DNA of 14,576 nt from assembly GCA_903874585.1 (NCBI GenBank), contig CAIQSY010000031.1, positions 1 to 14,576 on the forward strand, in the 5' to 3' direction. Shown in pieces: positions 6,285 through 14,390 of this stretch (its first letter is position 1; every line of letters starts with the position of its first letter). The translations under genes and the position numbers were made by a program. The notes under the pieces were generated by a model. That model was not told the origin of the DNA. It saw only the letters and a list, made by a program, of their open reading frames with translations, and searched no databases. The stretch is from an uncultured Chlorobiaceae bacterium. Its GTDB lineage: Bacteria; Bacteroidota; Chlorobiia; Chlorobiales; Chlorobiaceae.

Positions 6285-7678
6285 TTGCCGACCTCAAGCC
6301 TTACGAAAAGTATCGGGATTCCGGTCTGCCGTGGCTCGGGAAAGTGCCGGAGCATTGGAAACAACGTCGAACGAAGTTTCTCTTCAGGGAGCGGGTTCAG
6401 AAGGGATATCCTGACGAACCATTGCTTGCTGCTACTCAGAGCAAAGGGGTTGTGCGCAAAGAGGAATATGGTTCACGAACTGTTACCGCAACGAAAGATT
6501 TGCATCTCCTGAAACTTGTTGAACAGGGTGATTATGTTATCAGTCTTCGGTCCTTTGAAGGTGGTATAGAGGTTGCACATTCTCGTGGAATCATCAGCCC
6601 TGCCTATACAGTACTTGCTCCGCAAAAAGATGCAAGTCAAGGTTATTATACCCATTTTTTCAAGTCTCCTGACTTCATAAGAAGCTTAACCTTGTTTGTT
6701 ACGGGCATTCGTGAAGGTCAGAATATTGATTATGAGCGGTTGAGTCGTGCGTATCTGCCATTGCCTCCACCCGACGAGCAGGCAGCGATTGTGCGCTTTC
6801 TCGGTTGGTCGAACGGGCAACTGGATAAAGCCATTCGGGCAAAGCGCAAAGTAATCACGTTGCTCAATGAGCAGAAGCAGGCTATCATCCACCGTGCCGT
6901 CACCCGTGGTCTTGACCCTTCCGTTCCCCTGAAACCTTCAGGCATTCACTGGCTCGGCGATATTCCAGCGCATTGGGAGGTACGAAAACTGAAGTTTGAA
7001 ATGCGCTTTTGTGGAGGAGGCACTCCTTCAAAAGGAAATCGCTCATATTGGAATGGTTCGATCCCTTGGGTTTCGCCCAAGGATATGAAAACAGAAATAA
7101 TTTTCGATACGATAGACCACATTACTGAACGAGCGGTTGCACAAAGCAGCACAAACCTTGTTCCGGCAGGTTCGCTGTTGATGGTCGTACGTTCAGGTAT
7201 TTTGCAAAGAACTATTCCTGTTGCTAAATCAATTTGTGAAGTTGCTTTAAACCAAGATATGAAGTCACTTACGAGTAAAGGAAGATTAGATCTGGACTAT
7301 TTTACGCTCTTTATTCGTGGTTGTGAAAAGCAACTTTTGTGTGAATGGACAAAACAGGGGGCAACGGTTGAGAGTATAGAGCATCATTACCTGTCGAATG
7401 CCAAGGTGCCAATACCACTTCTTCAAGAACAAAAGCATATTGTCGAACGGGTGGTTATCGAAACAACTCCGCTCACGTTAGCCATCTCTCGCTTCGAGCG
7501 TGAAATCGAATTGCTCCGCGAGTACCGCACACGCCTTGTTGCCGATGTGGTAACCGGCAAGCTCGATGTTCGTGAAGCGGCAATGAATTTGCCCGATGAA
7601 GCCTTGATTGATCTACCAGATAATGATAGTGTTGAAGCTCTTGAGGACGAACCCTTTGAAGAGGAGACTCTTGTATGA
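6281..7678 (+). CDS. hsdS: Type I restriction-modification specificity subunit HsdS
   Basis: HsdS reads the bipartite recognition sequence and holds the M and R subunits together. The 465-residue product has the usual two halves. Half 1 opens with SGLPWLGKVPEHWKQRR (14-30), then target domain 1 (about 31-160, with RSFEGGIEVAHSRGIISPAYTVL) and conserved helix 1 (LPPPDEQAAIVRFL through LNEQKQAIIHRAVTRGLD, 161-212). Half 2 repeats the pattern with SGIHWLGDIPAHWEVRK (220-236), target domain 2 (about 237-378, CGGGTPSKGNRSYWNGSIPWVSPKDM) and helix 2 (LLQEQKHIVERVV through REYRTRLVADVVTGKLDVREAA, 380-434). The tail 436-465 is very acidic and not part of the core. Start ATG 6281 overlaps the fic stop and follows GGAGGGAG; the stop overlaps the hsdR start. 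The target domains are of two different types, so the site is probably asymmetric; its sequence cannot be read from here. Confidence 0.95.
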   Translation: MIADLKPYEKYRDSGLPWLGKVPEHWKQRRTKFLFRERVQKGYPDEPLLAATQSKGVVRKEEYGSRTVTATKDLHLLKLVEQGDYVISLRSFEGGIEVAHSRGIISPAYTVLAPQKDASQGYYTHFFKSPDFIRSLTLFVTGIREGQNIDYERLSRAYLPLPPPDEQAAIVRFLGWSNGQLDKAIRAKRKVITLLNEQKQAIIHRAVTRGLDPSVPLKPSGIHWLGDIPAHWEVRKLKFEMRFCGGGTPSKGNRSYWNGSIPWVSPKDMKTEIIFDTIDHITERAVAQSSTNLVPAGSLLMVVRSGILQRTIPVAKSICEVALNQDMKSLTSKGRLDLDYFTLFIRGCEKQLLCEWTKQGATVESIEHHYLSNAKVPIPLLQEQKHIVERVVIETTPLTLAISRFEREIELLREYRTRLVADVVTGKLDVREAAMNLPDEALIDLPDNDSVEALEDEPFEEETLV

Positions 7679-10600
7679 CCACCGATATCAGCGAAAAAGG
7701 GCTCGAAACCCTCATCATGCGCCACATGACCGGTGTGGACGGTCTTGCTTCTGCCACTGGTCAGGTTGAACAGTCATCACCGCCATACGGAGGAACCGGA
7801 TATATCGCAGGCGCTCCAAAAGAGTTCGACCGTGCCTATGCGCTTGATGTTTCGCAGCTCTTTGCTTTTTTGCGTGCCACGCAGCCCGAAGCATTCGGAA
7901 AGCTTGCCCTGGCAGAAGGGAATGGATCGGGAGATATCAATCGCCTCAAGTTTCTTGCCCGCCTCTCCGGCGAAATCGGCAAGCGGGGCGTGATTGATGT
8001 GCTCCGCAAGGGCATTGATCACGGGGCACTCCGCTTCGACCTTTTCTACGGCACACCCTCTGAAGGCAACGCGAAGGCTACTGCTTTGCACGCGCTGAAC
8101 CGCTTCTCCATCACGCGCCAACTGGCTTACAGCACTGATGAAACCCGCCGCTCTCTCGACCTCTGCCTCTTCATCAACGGTCTGCCCATCGCTACTTTTG
8201 AGCTGAAGAACAGCCTCACCAAACAGACCGTTGCCGATGCGGTTGAGCAGTACAAGCGCGACCGCATTCCGCGCGAGCGTCTCTTCGAGTTTGGCCGTTG
8301 TGTGGTGCATTTTGCCGTGGACGACAGCGAGGTGCAGATGTGTACGGAGTTGCAAGGCAAGGGTTCATGGTTTCTGCCCTTCAACAAGGGTTATCACGAT
8401 GGTGCGGGCAATCTTCCCAACCCGAACGGCATCAAAACCGACTATCTCTGGAAAGAGCTGCTTACTCCGGCAGGGCTCACCAACATTCTTGAGAACTACG
8501 CGCAGATTGTTGAGGAAAAAGATGAGCGTACCGGCAAGAAGAAGCGCCGTCAGGTTTGGCCCCGTTACCATCAGCTTGGCGTGGTGCGTCAGGCTCTTGC
8601 GGATGTGCAGGAGTTTGGAGCAGGGAAGCGTTACCTCATTCAGCACTCAGCCGGGAGCGGCAAATCGAACTCCATTGCATGGCTTGCGCATCAGCTTATC
8701 GGCCTGAAGCGGGAGCAGAGGGAGGTGTTCGATTCCGTGATTGTTGTTACCGACCGCCGAATCCTCGATGACCAGCTCCAGAAAACTATTCGCCAGTTCA
8801 TGCAGGTTGGCGCTACGGTAGGCCATGCCCGGCAATCCGGTGATCTGCGTCGCTTTATTCAAGAGGGGAAGAAGATCATTGTTTCAACGGTGCAGAAGTT
8901 CCCTTTTATTCTCGATGAAATCGCCATGGAGGCTGCTCGAACTTTTGCCATTGTCATTGACGAAGCGCATTCAAGCCAGGGCGGCAAGAATGCGGCGGCT
9001 ATGAGTCAGGCTCTTTCCAGCGCGAACACCTCCGACACTGAAGAGCCCGATCCTGAAGATACGGTGAACGAAGCGCTGGAAAAACGCATGGCAGCCCGCA
9101 AAATGCTGACCAACGCCAGCTATTTCGCCTTCACGGCAACGCCCAAGAACAAAACCCTCGAAATGTTTGGCGAAGCACTGCCGCCCGACGCCGAAGGCAA
9201 GGTGAAACATCGCCCCTTCCACAGCTACACCATGAAGCAGGCGGTTGATGAGGGATTTATCCTCGATGTGCTCAAGAGCTACACCCCCGTTGAGAGCTAC
9301 TACAAACTGATCAAGAAAATTGAGGATGACCCGGAATTCGACACCAAAAAAGCGAAAAAGAAACTGCATCGGTACGTCGAAAGCCACAACCACGCCATCC
9401 AGCTCAAGAGCGAGATTATGGTGGATCACTTTCACGAGCAGGTGCTGGCTACCAGCAAAATAGGGGGGCAGGCGCGTGCCATGGTGATTACGAACGGCAT
9501 TGAACGGGCGATCCACTACTTTCATGCTTTTCAGAACTATCTCACAGAACGCAAGAGCCCCTACAAGGCAATTGTGGCATTTTCAGGAGTGCACGATTAT
9601 GACGGCGCTCAGGTCAGTGAGGCATCGCTTAACGGCTTCCCGAGCGGCGACATTTCCGATAAAATCAAAGACGACCCCTACCGATTCCTCATCTGTGCAG
9701 ACAAGTTCCAGACTGGCTACGATGAGCCTTTGATGCATACCATGTATGTTGATAAACTGCTTTCAGGTATCAAGGCGGTGCAGGCACTCTCCCGCCTCAA
9801 CCGCTCACACCCGCAAAAGCACGACTGCTTTGTCCTCGACTTCCAGAACAACGTTGAAACAATTGCATACGCTTTTCAGGACTACTTCCGCACCACGTTG
9901 CTTGCCGAAGAGACCGATCCGAATAAACTGAACGACCTCAAGAGAGATCTCGATAACGCGCAGCTCTATTCGTCCGATCAGGTTACTCTGCTCGTTTCAC
10001 TCTTTCTTGACGGTGCCGACCGTGACCAGCTCGACCCGATTCTCGATGACTCTGTTGCGCTCTATACCAGCACGCTTGATGAGGAGGGACAGGTACAATT
10101 CAAGGGCAATGCCAAAGCTTTCTGCCGTTCCTACAGCTTCCTCTCCTCAATCCTGCCCTATATCAATGCCAGATGGGAAAAGCTCTCGATCTTCCTGAAC
10201 CTGCTTATTTCCAAGCTCCCGACTCCGGTGGAGGAGGATCTCTCGAAAGGTATTCTCGATGCTATCGACATGGACAGTTACCGAGTTGAGAAGAGAGCGA
10301 TGCAGAACATTGTGCTCCAAGATAGCGATGCCGAAATAGAGCCGATACCGATGGAGGGCGGCGGTCACAAACCGGAACCGAAGCTCGACCGTTTGAGCAA
10401 TATTCTCAAGAGCTTCAACGAACATTGGAGAGAACAACTGCAAGACCCAGAACGCCAGACCAAACGCATCCTCGACGACATTGCGCCGAAAGTTGCCGAT
10501 AACACTGCGTATAAAAATGCCAGAGAAAATACTCCGCACACCGCACGTATGGTGCACGACGAAGCGCTTGGCAAGGTGATGCAACTTATCCTGAAAGACG

Positions 10601-10686
10601 ACACCCAGTTCTACAAACTCTTCGTCGAAAACGACTCTTTCCGCCGTGAACTCGGTGATGTAGTCTATGCAATGAATAACGGCTAA
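7675..10686 (+). CDS. hsdR: Type I restriction endonuclease subunit HsdR
   Basis: HsdR translocates DNA using ATP and cuts it away from the unmethylated recognition site. The 1003-residue product is within the normal size range. The N-terminal HSDR_N nuclease has the PD-(D/E)xK site: Asp162 in SLDLCLFING and ELK at 176-178. The helicase motor follows: Walker A SAGSGKS (325-331), VVTDRRILDDQ (357-367), DEAH (429-432), TATPK (487-491), and late helicase motifs FQTGYDEP (678-685) and QALSRLNR (703-710). The C-terminal 250 or so residues are helical and should bind the methyltransferase. All key residues are present, so the subunit looks functional. ATG 7675 overlaps the hsdS stop by 4 bases. Codon choice favours C-ending codons (GCC, CTC, GAC), as in hsdM and unlike fic. 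Confidence 0.96.
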   Translation: MTTDISEKGLETLIMRHMTGVDGLASATGQVEQSSPPYGGTGYIAGAPKEFDRAYALDVSQLFAFLRATQPEAFGKLALAEGNGSGDINRLKFLARLSGEIGKRGVIDVLRKGIDHGALRFDLFYGTPSEGNAKATALHALNRFSITRQLAYSTDETRRSLDLCLFINGLPIATFELKNSLTKQTVADAVEQYKRDRIPRERLFEFGRCVVHFAVDDSEVQMCTELQGKGSWFLPFNKGYHDGAGNLPNPNGIKTDYLWKELLTPAGLTNILENYAQIVEEKDERTGKKKRRQVWPRYHQLGVVRQALADVQEFGAGKRYLIQHSAGSGKSNSIAWLAHQLIGLKREQREVFDSVIVVTDRRILDDQLQKTIRQFMQVGATVGHARQSGDLRRFIQEGKKIIVSTVQKFPFILDEIAMEAARTFAIVIDEAHSSQGGKNAAAMSQALSSANTSDTEEPDPEDTVNEALEKRMAARKMLTNASYFAFTATPKNKTLEMFGEALPPDAEGKVKHRPFHSYTMKQAVDEGFILDVLKSYTPVESYYKLIKKIEDDPEFDTKKAKKKLHRYVESHNHAIQLKSEIMVDHFHEQVLATSKIGGQARAMVITNGIERAIHYFHAFQNYLTERKSPYKAIVAFSGVHDYDGAQVSEASLNGFPSGDISDKIKDDPYRFLICADKFQTGYDEPLMHTMYVDKLLSGIKAVQALSRLNRSHPQKHDCFVLDFQNNVETIAYAFQDYFRTTLLAEETDPNKLNDLKRDLDNAQLYSSDQVTLLVSLFLDGADRDQLDPILDDSVALYTSTLDEEGQVQFKGNAKAFCRSYSFLSSILPYINARWEKLSIFLNLLISKLPTPVEEDLSKGILDAIDMDSYRVEKRAMQNIVLQDSDAEIEPIPMEGGGHKPEPKLDRLSNILKSFNEHWREQLQDPERQTKRILDDIAPKVADNTAYKNARENTPHTARMVHDEALGKVMQLILKDDTQFYKLFVENDSFRRELGDVVYAMNNG

Positions 10687-10731
10687 CAACCATGACTGAA
10701 CTGATTCTGCTGCAATCAGCATGGATGGTTG
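10687..10731 (+). terminator. Imperfect hairpin after hsdR
   Basis: Outer arms CAACCAT (10687-10693) and ATGGTTG (10725-10731) and inner arms CTGATT (10701-10706) and AATCAG (10714-10719) form a two-part stem with an internal loop. It begins right after the hsdR stop. A T-run occurs only about 10 bases later (10742-10746). It may end the restriction transcript or only slow it, since the next gene starts at once on the same strand. Confidence 0.35.
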
Positions 10732-10749
10732 GAACAAAATATTTTTCAC

Positions 10750-12087
10750 ATGACATCTCTGAACGTTCTTATTGTTGATGATGAAATCAATATCCGCAAG
10801 ACTCTGACGGTTTTTCTGGAATCACGTGGACACTGTGTTAGGGCGGTAAGTAATTCACGTGATGCATTGGCGGAGGCAGAGCGCATAGTGTTTCACCTTG
10901 CCTTTGTTGACTTGCGTTTAGGTACGGAGAGTGGTCTTGATGTGGTGCAGTCGCTCTTGAATGTCTGTTCATCGATCAAGATAGTCGTCATTACCGCCTA
11001 TGCTTCTATTGATACTGCTGTCGAAGCCATGAAGCGTGGAGCAGCGGACTATATTTCGAAGCCTTTTACACCTGATCAGCTTGAGCTTGTTATCAGGCGT
11101 CTTTCGGAAGTGTGTGGAATGGAGCAGCGCATTGCAACGTTGCAGGAAGATTTGAGCCGCATTCATCCGGAAATTACGTTTACCTCCCGTTATCCCTCCA
11201 TGCAGCGAGTTGTTGAACTGGCTCGTCAGGTTGCCTCGTCTGAAGCTGTTGTGCTTTTACGTGGTCCGAGTGGTACCGGTAAAACGGTGCTTGCACGCAC
11301 TCTTCATAACTGGAGCAGCAGGGCTGACAAACCATTCGGGGTTATCTCTTGTCCTTCATTAAGTCATGAGCTGCTTGAAAGCGAGCTTTTTGGTCATAGC
11401 AAGGGTTCGTTTACCGGAGCCGTCAGGGATAATCAGGGAAGAGTCTTTTCCTGTGAAGGGGGTACTTTGTTTCTTGATGAAATCGGAGACCTGCCCCTTT
11501 CAATTCAGCCAAAACTTCTTCGTTTTATTCAGGATCGGGAGTATGAAAGGATTGGGGATCACCAAACACGCAAAGCCGATGTCCGGATCATTGTGGCAAC
11601 CAATAAAGAGCTTGACAAAGAGGTAAGAGAGGGGCGTTTTCGTGAAGACCTTTTTTATCGGTTGAATGTTATTCAAATTGATTTACCACCTCTTTCAGGC
11701 AGGTCGGATGATGTTGAACAGCTCGCTGTCAGTATGCTGAAGTTTTTTGCAGCGCAGAACCATAAAAACATAGAAGGGTTTACGAATGCGGCTTTGCAAG
11801 CACTCAGAACCTACCCGTGGCCGGGCAATATTCGTGAATTGCGAAATATTATTGAACGAGCTGTTATTCTGAGCAAAACAGATAGTATTGGTCTGGAACT
11901 TTTGCCTGAAAGCATTGTAACCAAAATATATCCCGTCTCTCTTGGAGACCCACTAACCCTTGATGTTATTGAGGAACACCATATTCGTCGTATTCTTGCT
12001 TCAACAAAATCACTTCAAGAGGCAGCAGAGCTTCTTGGTATTGATCAGGCAACGCTCTGGAGAAAACGAAAACAGTATGGAATTTAA
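10750..12087 (+). CDS. Sigma-54-dependent response regulator, AlgB-like (NtrC family)
   Basis: This encodes a 445-residue enhancer-binding activator of sigma-54 RNA polymerase. The receiver domain (1-120) has acidic pocket D10/D11, phospho-acceptor Asp54 in FVDLRLG, Thr82 and Lys104. The AAA+ domain has Walker A GPSGTGKT (172-179), loop 1 GSFTGA (219-224) and Walker B GGTLFLDEIGDLP (237-249). FREDLFYRLNVI (297-308) and YPWPGNIRELRN (355-366) follow. The C-terminus is a Fis-type helix-turn-helix, LQEAAELLGIDQATLWRKRKQYGI (422-445), very like the end of AlgB. The usual GAFTGA loop is GSFTGA here. I choose ATG 10750 because MTSLNVLIVDDE begins as receivers do; an in-frame TTG at 10729 adds 7 residues and lies inside the post-hsdR hairpin. 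The partner kinase is probably the gene starting at 14391, two genes downstream. Confidence 0.93.
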   Translation: MTSLNVLIVDDEINIRKTLTVFLESRGHCVRAVSNSRDALAEAERIVFHLAFVDLRLGTESGLDVVQSLLNVCSSIKIVVITAYASIDTAVEAMKRGAADYISKPFTPDQLELVIRRLSEVCGMEQRIATLQEDLSRIHPEITFTSRYPSMQRVVELARQVASSEAVVLLRGPSGTGKTVLARTLHNWSSRADKPFGVISCPSLSHELLESELFGHSKGSFTGAVRDNQGRVFSCEGGTLFLDEIGDLPLSIQPKLLRFIQDREYERIGDHQTRKADVRIIVATNKELDKEVREGRFREDLFYRLNVIQIDLPPLSGRSDDVEQLAVSMLKFFAAQNHKNIEGFTNAALQALRTYPWPGNIRELRNIIERAVILSKTDSIGLELLPESIVTKIYPVSLGDPLTLDVIEEHHIRRILASTKSLQEAAELLGIDQATLWRKRKQYGI

Positions 12088-12170
12088 GCACTGAAGCCGC
12101 CTTGCAAAATTCAATGCACTTTCTTTGCTGACGTTGTTTTCTGCAAGATATCGTTTGCTTCCCTTTCTTT

Positions 12171-14201
12171 ATGTTCGGAGATAAACCCATTATTTCCGAT
12201 TTCATTATGGCAGTTAATAACGCTTTCAGACGGTTAAAAACCTTTCTTCTTGGTGGTGCGCGGGATTTTCGCGATCACAAAATTTTTCATCAACTGGCAC
12301 TGAGCGCTTTTCTTGCTTGGGTTGGGCTTGGTTCCGACGGTCTTTCCTCTTCCTGTTATGGTCCTCCCGAAGCGTTCAAGGCGCTTCAGGGGCATCCGAC
12401 ACTCGGGATTTTTGTCGCTATTGGCACAGGAATCACCATCTTTATTATTGCAGCCAGTTATTCACATATTATTGAGCTTTTTCCTCATGGAGGAGGTGGA
12501 TATCTGGTTGCAAGCAAACTGCTCTCTCCCGAGATGGGAGTTATTTCCGGTAGTGCGCTTCTCATTGATTATGTACTTACCATTACCATTTCAATTGCCA
12601 GCGGGGCTGATGCTATTTTCAGCTTTTTGCCTGTCGGGTTAATCTCATATAAATTATGGTTCGCTGTCTTTGGAGTCATGGTGCTGCTGTTACTGAACCT
12701 ACGCGGTATCAAAGAGGCCGTTATGCCCCTGGTTCCTATTTTTCTTCTTTTTGTCATAACCCACCTTATTGTCATTGTCTATGCAGTGATATCCCATCTG
12801 GCAAATTTTGGTACGGTCTATCATGAAACCGGGCGTGAGCTTGCCAGTTCATTCCATACCCTCGGAATTTTTGGTGTACTTTTTCTTGTGTTGAAAGCCT
12901 ACAGTCTCGGTGCCGGTACCTTTACGGGAATTGAAGCGGTCAGTAACGGTTTGCCTGTTTTGCGTGATCCGAAAGTGGTGACGGCAAAGAAAACCATGAA
13001 CTATATGGCGATCTCTCTTTCATTGACCGTTATGGGGCTTATGTTGGCATATATCCTTTTTGATGTACGGGATATGCCAGGCAAAACTCTCAATGCGATT
13101 CTTTTTGAGAGTATAACCGCATCCTGGACAGGCTGGTATGGTGTCACTTTTGTCTGGGTTACCCTCTTCTCGGAAGCCGTGCTGCTTTTTATTGCTGCAC
13201 AGACCGGTTTTCTTGATGGGCCAAGGGTTCTTGCAAATATGGCGCTCGACAAATGGCTGCCAGCGCGTTTTGCCATGCTGAGTGACAGACTTGTTACGGA
13301 AAAAGGCATTCTTGTGATGGGTATTGCCTCACTTGTCATGATGCTCGCATCAAACGGATCTGTTGATTTTCTTATTGTTCTTTACAGCATTAACGTTTTC
13401 ATTACGTTTTCCCTTTCACAGCTTGGAATGGTTCGCCATTGGTGGGAAAAAAGGGCATCAGAAAAGCTGTGGGCAAGGAAGCTTGTGATTAATGGTGTTG
13501 GACTTATGCTGACGACTTTTATCCTGATCTCTGTACTGGTACTCAAGTTTCATGAAGGAGGATGGGTGACTATCCTCATCACAGGAGTGCTGGTTATGGG
13601 TGCTTTTTTTATCAAGGGACACTACAACAAGACATATCTGACACTGAAGCGGCTTGATGTTATTGTGGAGGCTGCTGTGCTGACAGGTTCGGATATCCAA
13701 GATAAGGAGGGCGAGCCAGCGATGCCAGTGCCAGCGTTTGATCCAAAAGCAAAAACAGCAGCGATTCTTGTTAATGGCTTTAATGGCCTTGGTCTGCATA
13801 CGCTGTTCAGTGTTTTCCGTCTTTTCGGAAATAGTTATAAAAATTATGTGTTTGTTGAAATAGGTTCTATTGATGCTGGAAACTTCAAGGGAGCTGATGA
13901 AATAGACAATCTTGGCAACTTTGTTCGTAATGAAACATCAAAATATGTTGACTACATGACGGAGCATGGGTACTATGCGGAAGCATATTTCTCTCTTGGA
14001 ACCGATGTCGTTGATGAGGTTAACAAGCTTGTTCCTGCCATCAGGGAGAAATTTCCAGATATTGTCTTTTTTGGAGGGCAGCTCGTCTTCACAAAAGAGT
14101 CTATGATGGACCGCTGGCTGCATAACTACACAGTTTTTGCTGTGCAGCGAAATCTTTACGTGCACGGCATTCCTTTTGTGATTTTGCCTGTCAAGGTTTA
14201 G
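12171..14201 (+). CDS. APC-superfamily permease, KimA/YdaO-like (possible K+ importer)
   Basis: This encodes a 676-residue inner-membrane transporter with about 12 hydrophobic segments (about 40-480) and a soluble C-terminal domain (about 490-676). The order of signatures matches the KimA (YdaO) potassium/proton symporters of the amino-acid permease superfamily: SDGLSSSCYGPPEA (55-68), PHGGGGYLVA (105-114), IDYVLTITISIASGADA (132-148), FTGIEAVSNGLP (251-262) and RHWW (422-425). Residues I recall as K+ ligands in KimA have counterparts at the same spacing: Asp56/Tyr63, Asp133/Tyr134/Thr137/Ser141, Thr252 and probably Tyr405. Potassium as substrate is an inference; amino-acid transport is the alternative. 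Neither the ATG at 12171 nor the in-frame ATG at 12207 has a Shine-Dalgarno, so the start is uncertain. The gene sits between a response regulator and a sensor kinase. Confidence 0.82.
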   Translation: MFGDKPIISDFIMAVNNAFRRLKTFLLGGARDFRDHKIFHQLALSAFLAWVGLGSDGLSSSCYGPPEAFKALQGHPTLGIFVAIGTGITIFIIAASYSHIIELFPHGGGGYLVASKLLSPEMGVISGSALLIDYVLTITISIASGADAIFSFLPVGLISYKLWFAVFGVMVLLLLNLRGIKEAVMPLVPIFLLFVITHLIVIVYAVISHLANFGTVYHETGRELASSFHTLGIFGVLFLVLKAYSLGAGTFTGIEAVSNGLPVLRDPKVVTAKKTMNYMAISLSLTVMGLMLAYILFDVRDMPGKTLNAILFESITASWTGWYGVTFVWVTLFSEAVLLFIAAQTGFLDGPRVLANMALDKWLPARFAMLSDRLVTEKGILVMGIASLVMMLASNGSVDFLIVLYSINVFITFSLSQLGMVRHWWEKRASEKLWARKLVINGVGLMLTTFILISVLVLKFHEGGWVTILITGVLVMGAFFIKGHYNKTYLTLKRLDVIVEAAVLTGSDIQDKEGEPAMPVPAFDPKAKTAAILVNGFNGLGLHTLFSVFRLFGNSYKNYVFVEIGSIDAGNFKGADEIDNLGNFVRNETSKYVDYMTEHGYYAEAYFSLGTDVVDEVNKLVPAIREKFPDIVFFGGQLVFTKESMMDRWLHNYTVFAVQRNLYVHGIPFVILPVKV

Positions 14202-14232
14202 TACATTCTTTTCGCTATGATTTCCCCACCCT

Positions 14233-14259
14233 TGGCAGCTTGAAAAATGCAAGCTGCCA
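14233..14259 (+). promoter_or_regulatory. Dyad 1: candidate activator site, may double as terminator
   Basis: A perfect 10-bp inverted repeat, TGGCAGCTTG (14233-14242) and CAAGCTGCCA (14250-14259), has a 7-base spacer. Its centre (14246) is about 120 bp upstream of the predicted sigma-54 start. It shares the core CTTG-N7-CAAG with dyad 2. It also lies 31 bases past the permease stop and is followed by a moderately T-rich stretch, so it may terminate the permease transcript. The two roles do not exclude each other. Confidence 0.6.
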
Positions 14260-14265
14260 GTTTGC

Positions 14266-14290
14266 GTTTCCTTGATTATTTCAAGGGAAC
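14266..14290 (+). promoter_or_regulatory. Dyad 2: candidate activator site
   Basis: GTTTCCTTG (14266-14274) and CAAGGGAAC (14282-14290) form an inverted repeat with 8 of 9 matching positions and a 7-base spacer. The centre at 14278 is 32 bp (about three helical turns) from dyad 1 and about 88 bp upstream of the predicted start. No T-run follows, so it is not a terminator. The shared CTTG-N7-CAAG core and the spacing fit paired binding sites for a sigma-54 activator, most simply the AlgB-like regulator at 10750. Confidence 0.55.
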
Positions 14291-14339
14291 GCCGCAACTC
14301 TCCCCCTCTTTTCTCTTGTTTTATAAGCGATTAAAGTAT

Positions 14340-14355
14340 TGGTACACTTTTTGCA
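14340..14355 (+). promoter_or_regulatory. Sigma-54 (-24/-12) promoter of the sensor kinase gene
   Basis: The bases TGGTACACTTTTTGCA match the sigma-54 consensus TGGYACRN4TTGCW at every fixed position. The invariant GG (14341-14342) and GC (14353-14354) are exactly 10 bases apart. The predicted transcription start is near 14366, leaving a 25-base leader that carries a strong Shine-Dalgarno (14379-14385) before GTG 14391. Confidence 0.85.
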
Positions 14356-14390
14356 TAACTAATTAACATAAACATGTCAGGAGGTTATAG

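Noticed and set aside
10147..10749. 200-codon minus-strand open frame opposite the hsdR end
   Set aside because: It is opposite conserved HsdR sequence; no domain or ribosome binding site supports it.
12101..12147. CTTGCA / TGCAAG inverted pair between the regulator and the permease
   Set aside because: Arms are about 6 bp with a loop over 30 bases, and the spacing does not match the CTTG-N7-CAAG dyads; no GG-N10-GC promoter is nearby.
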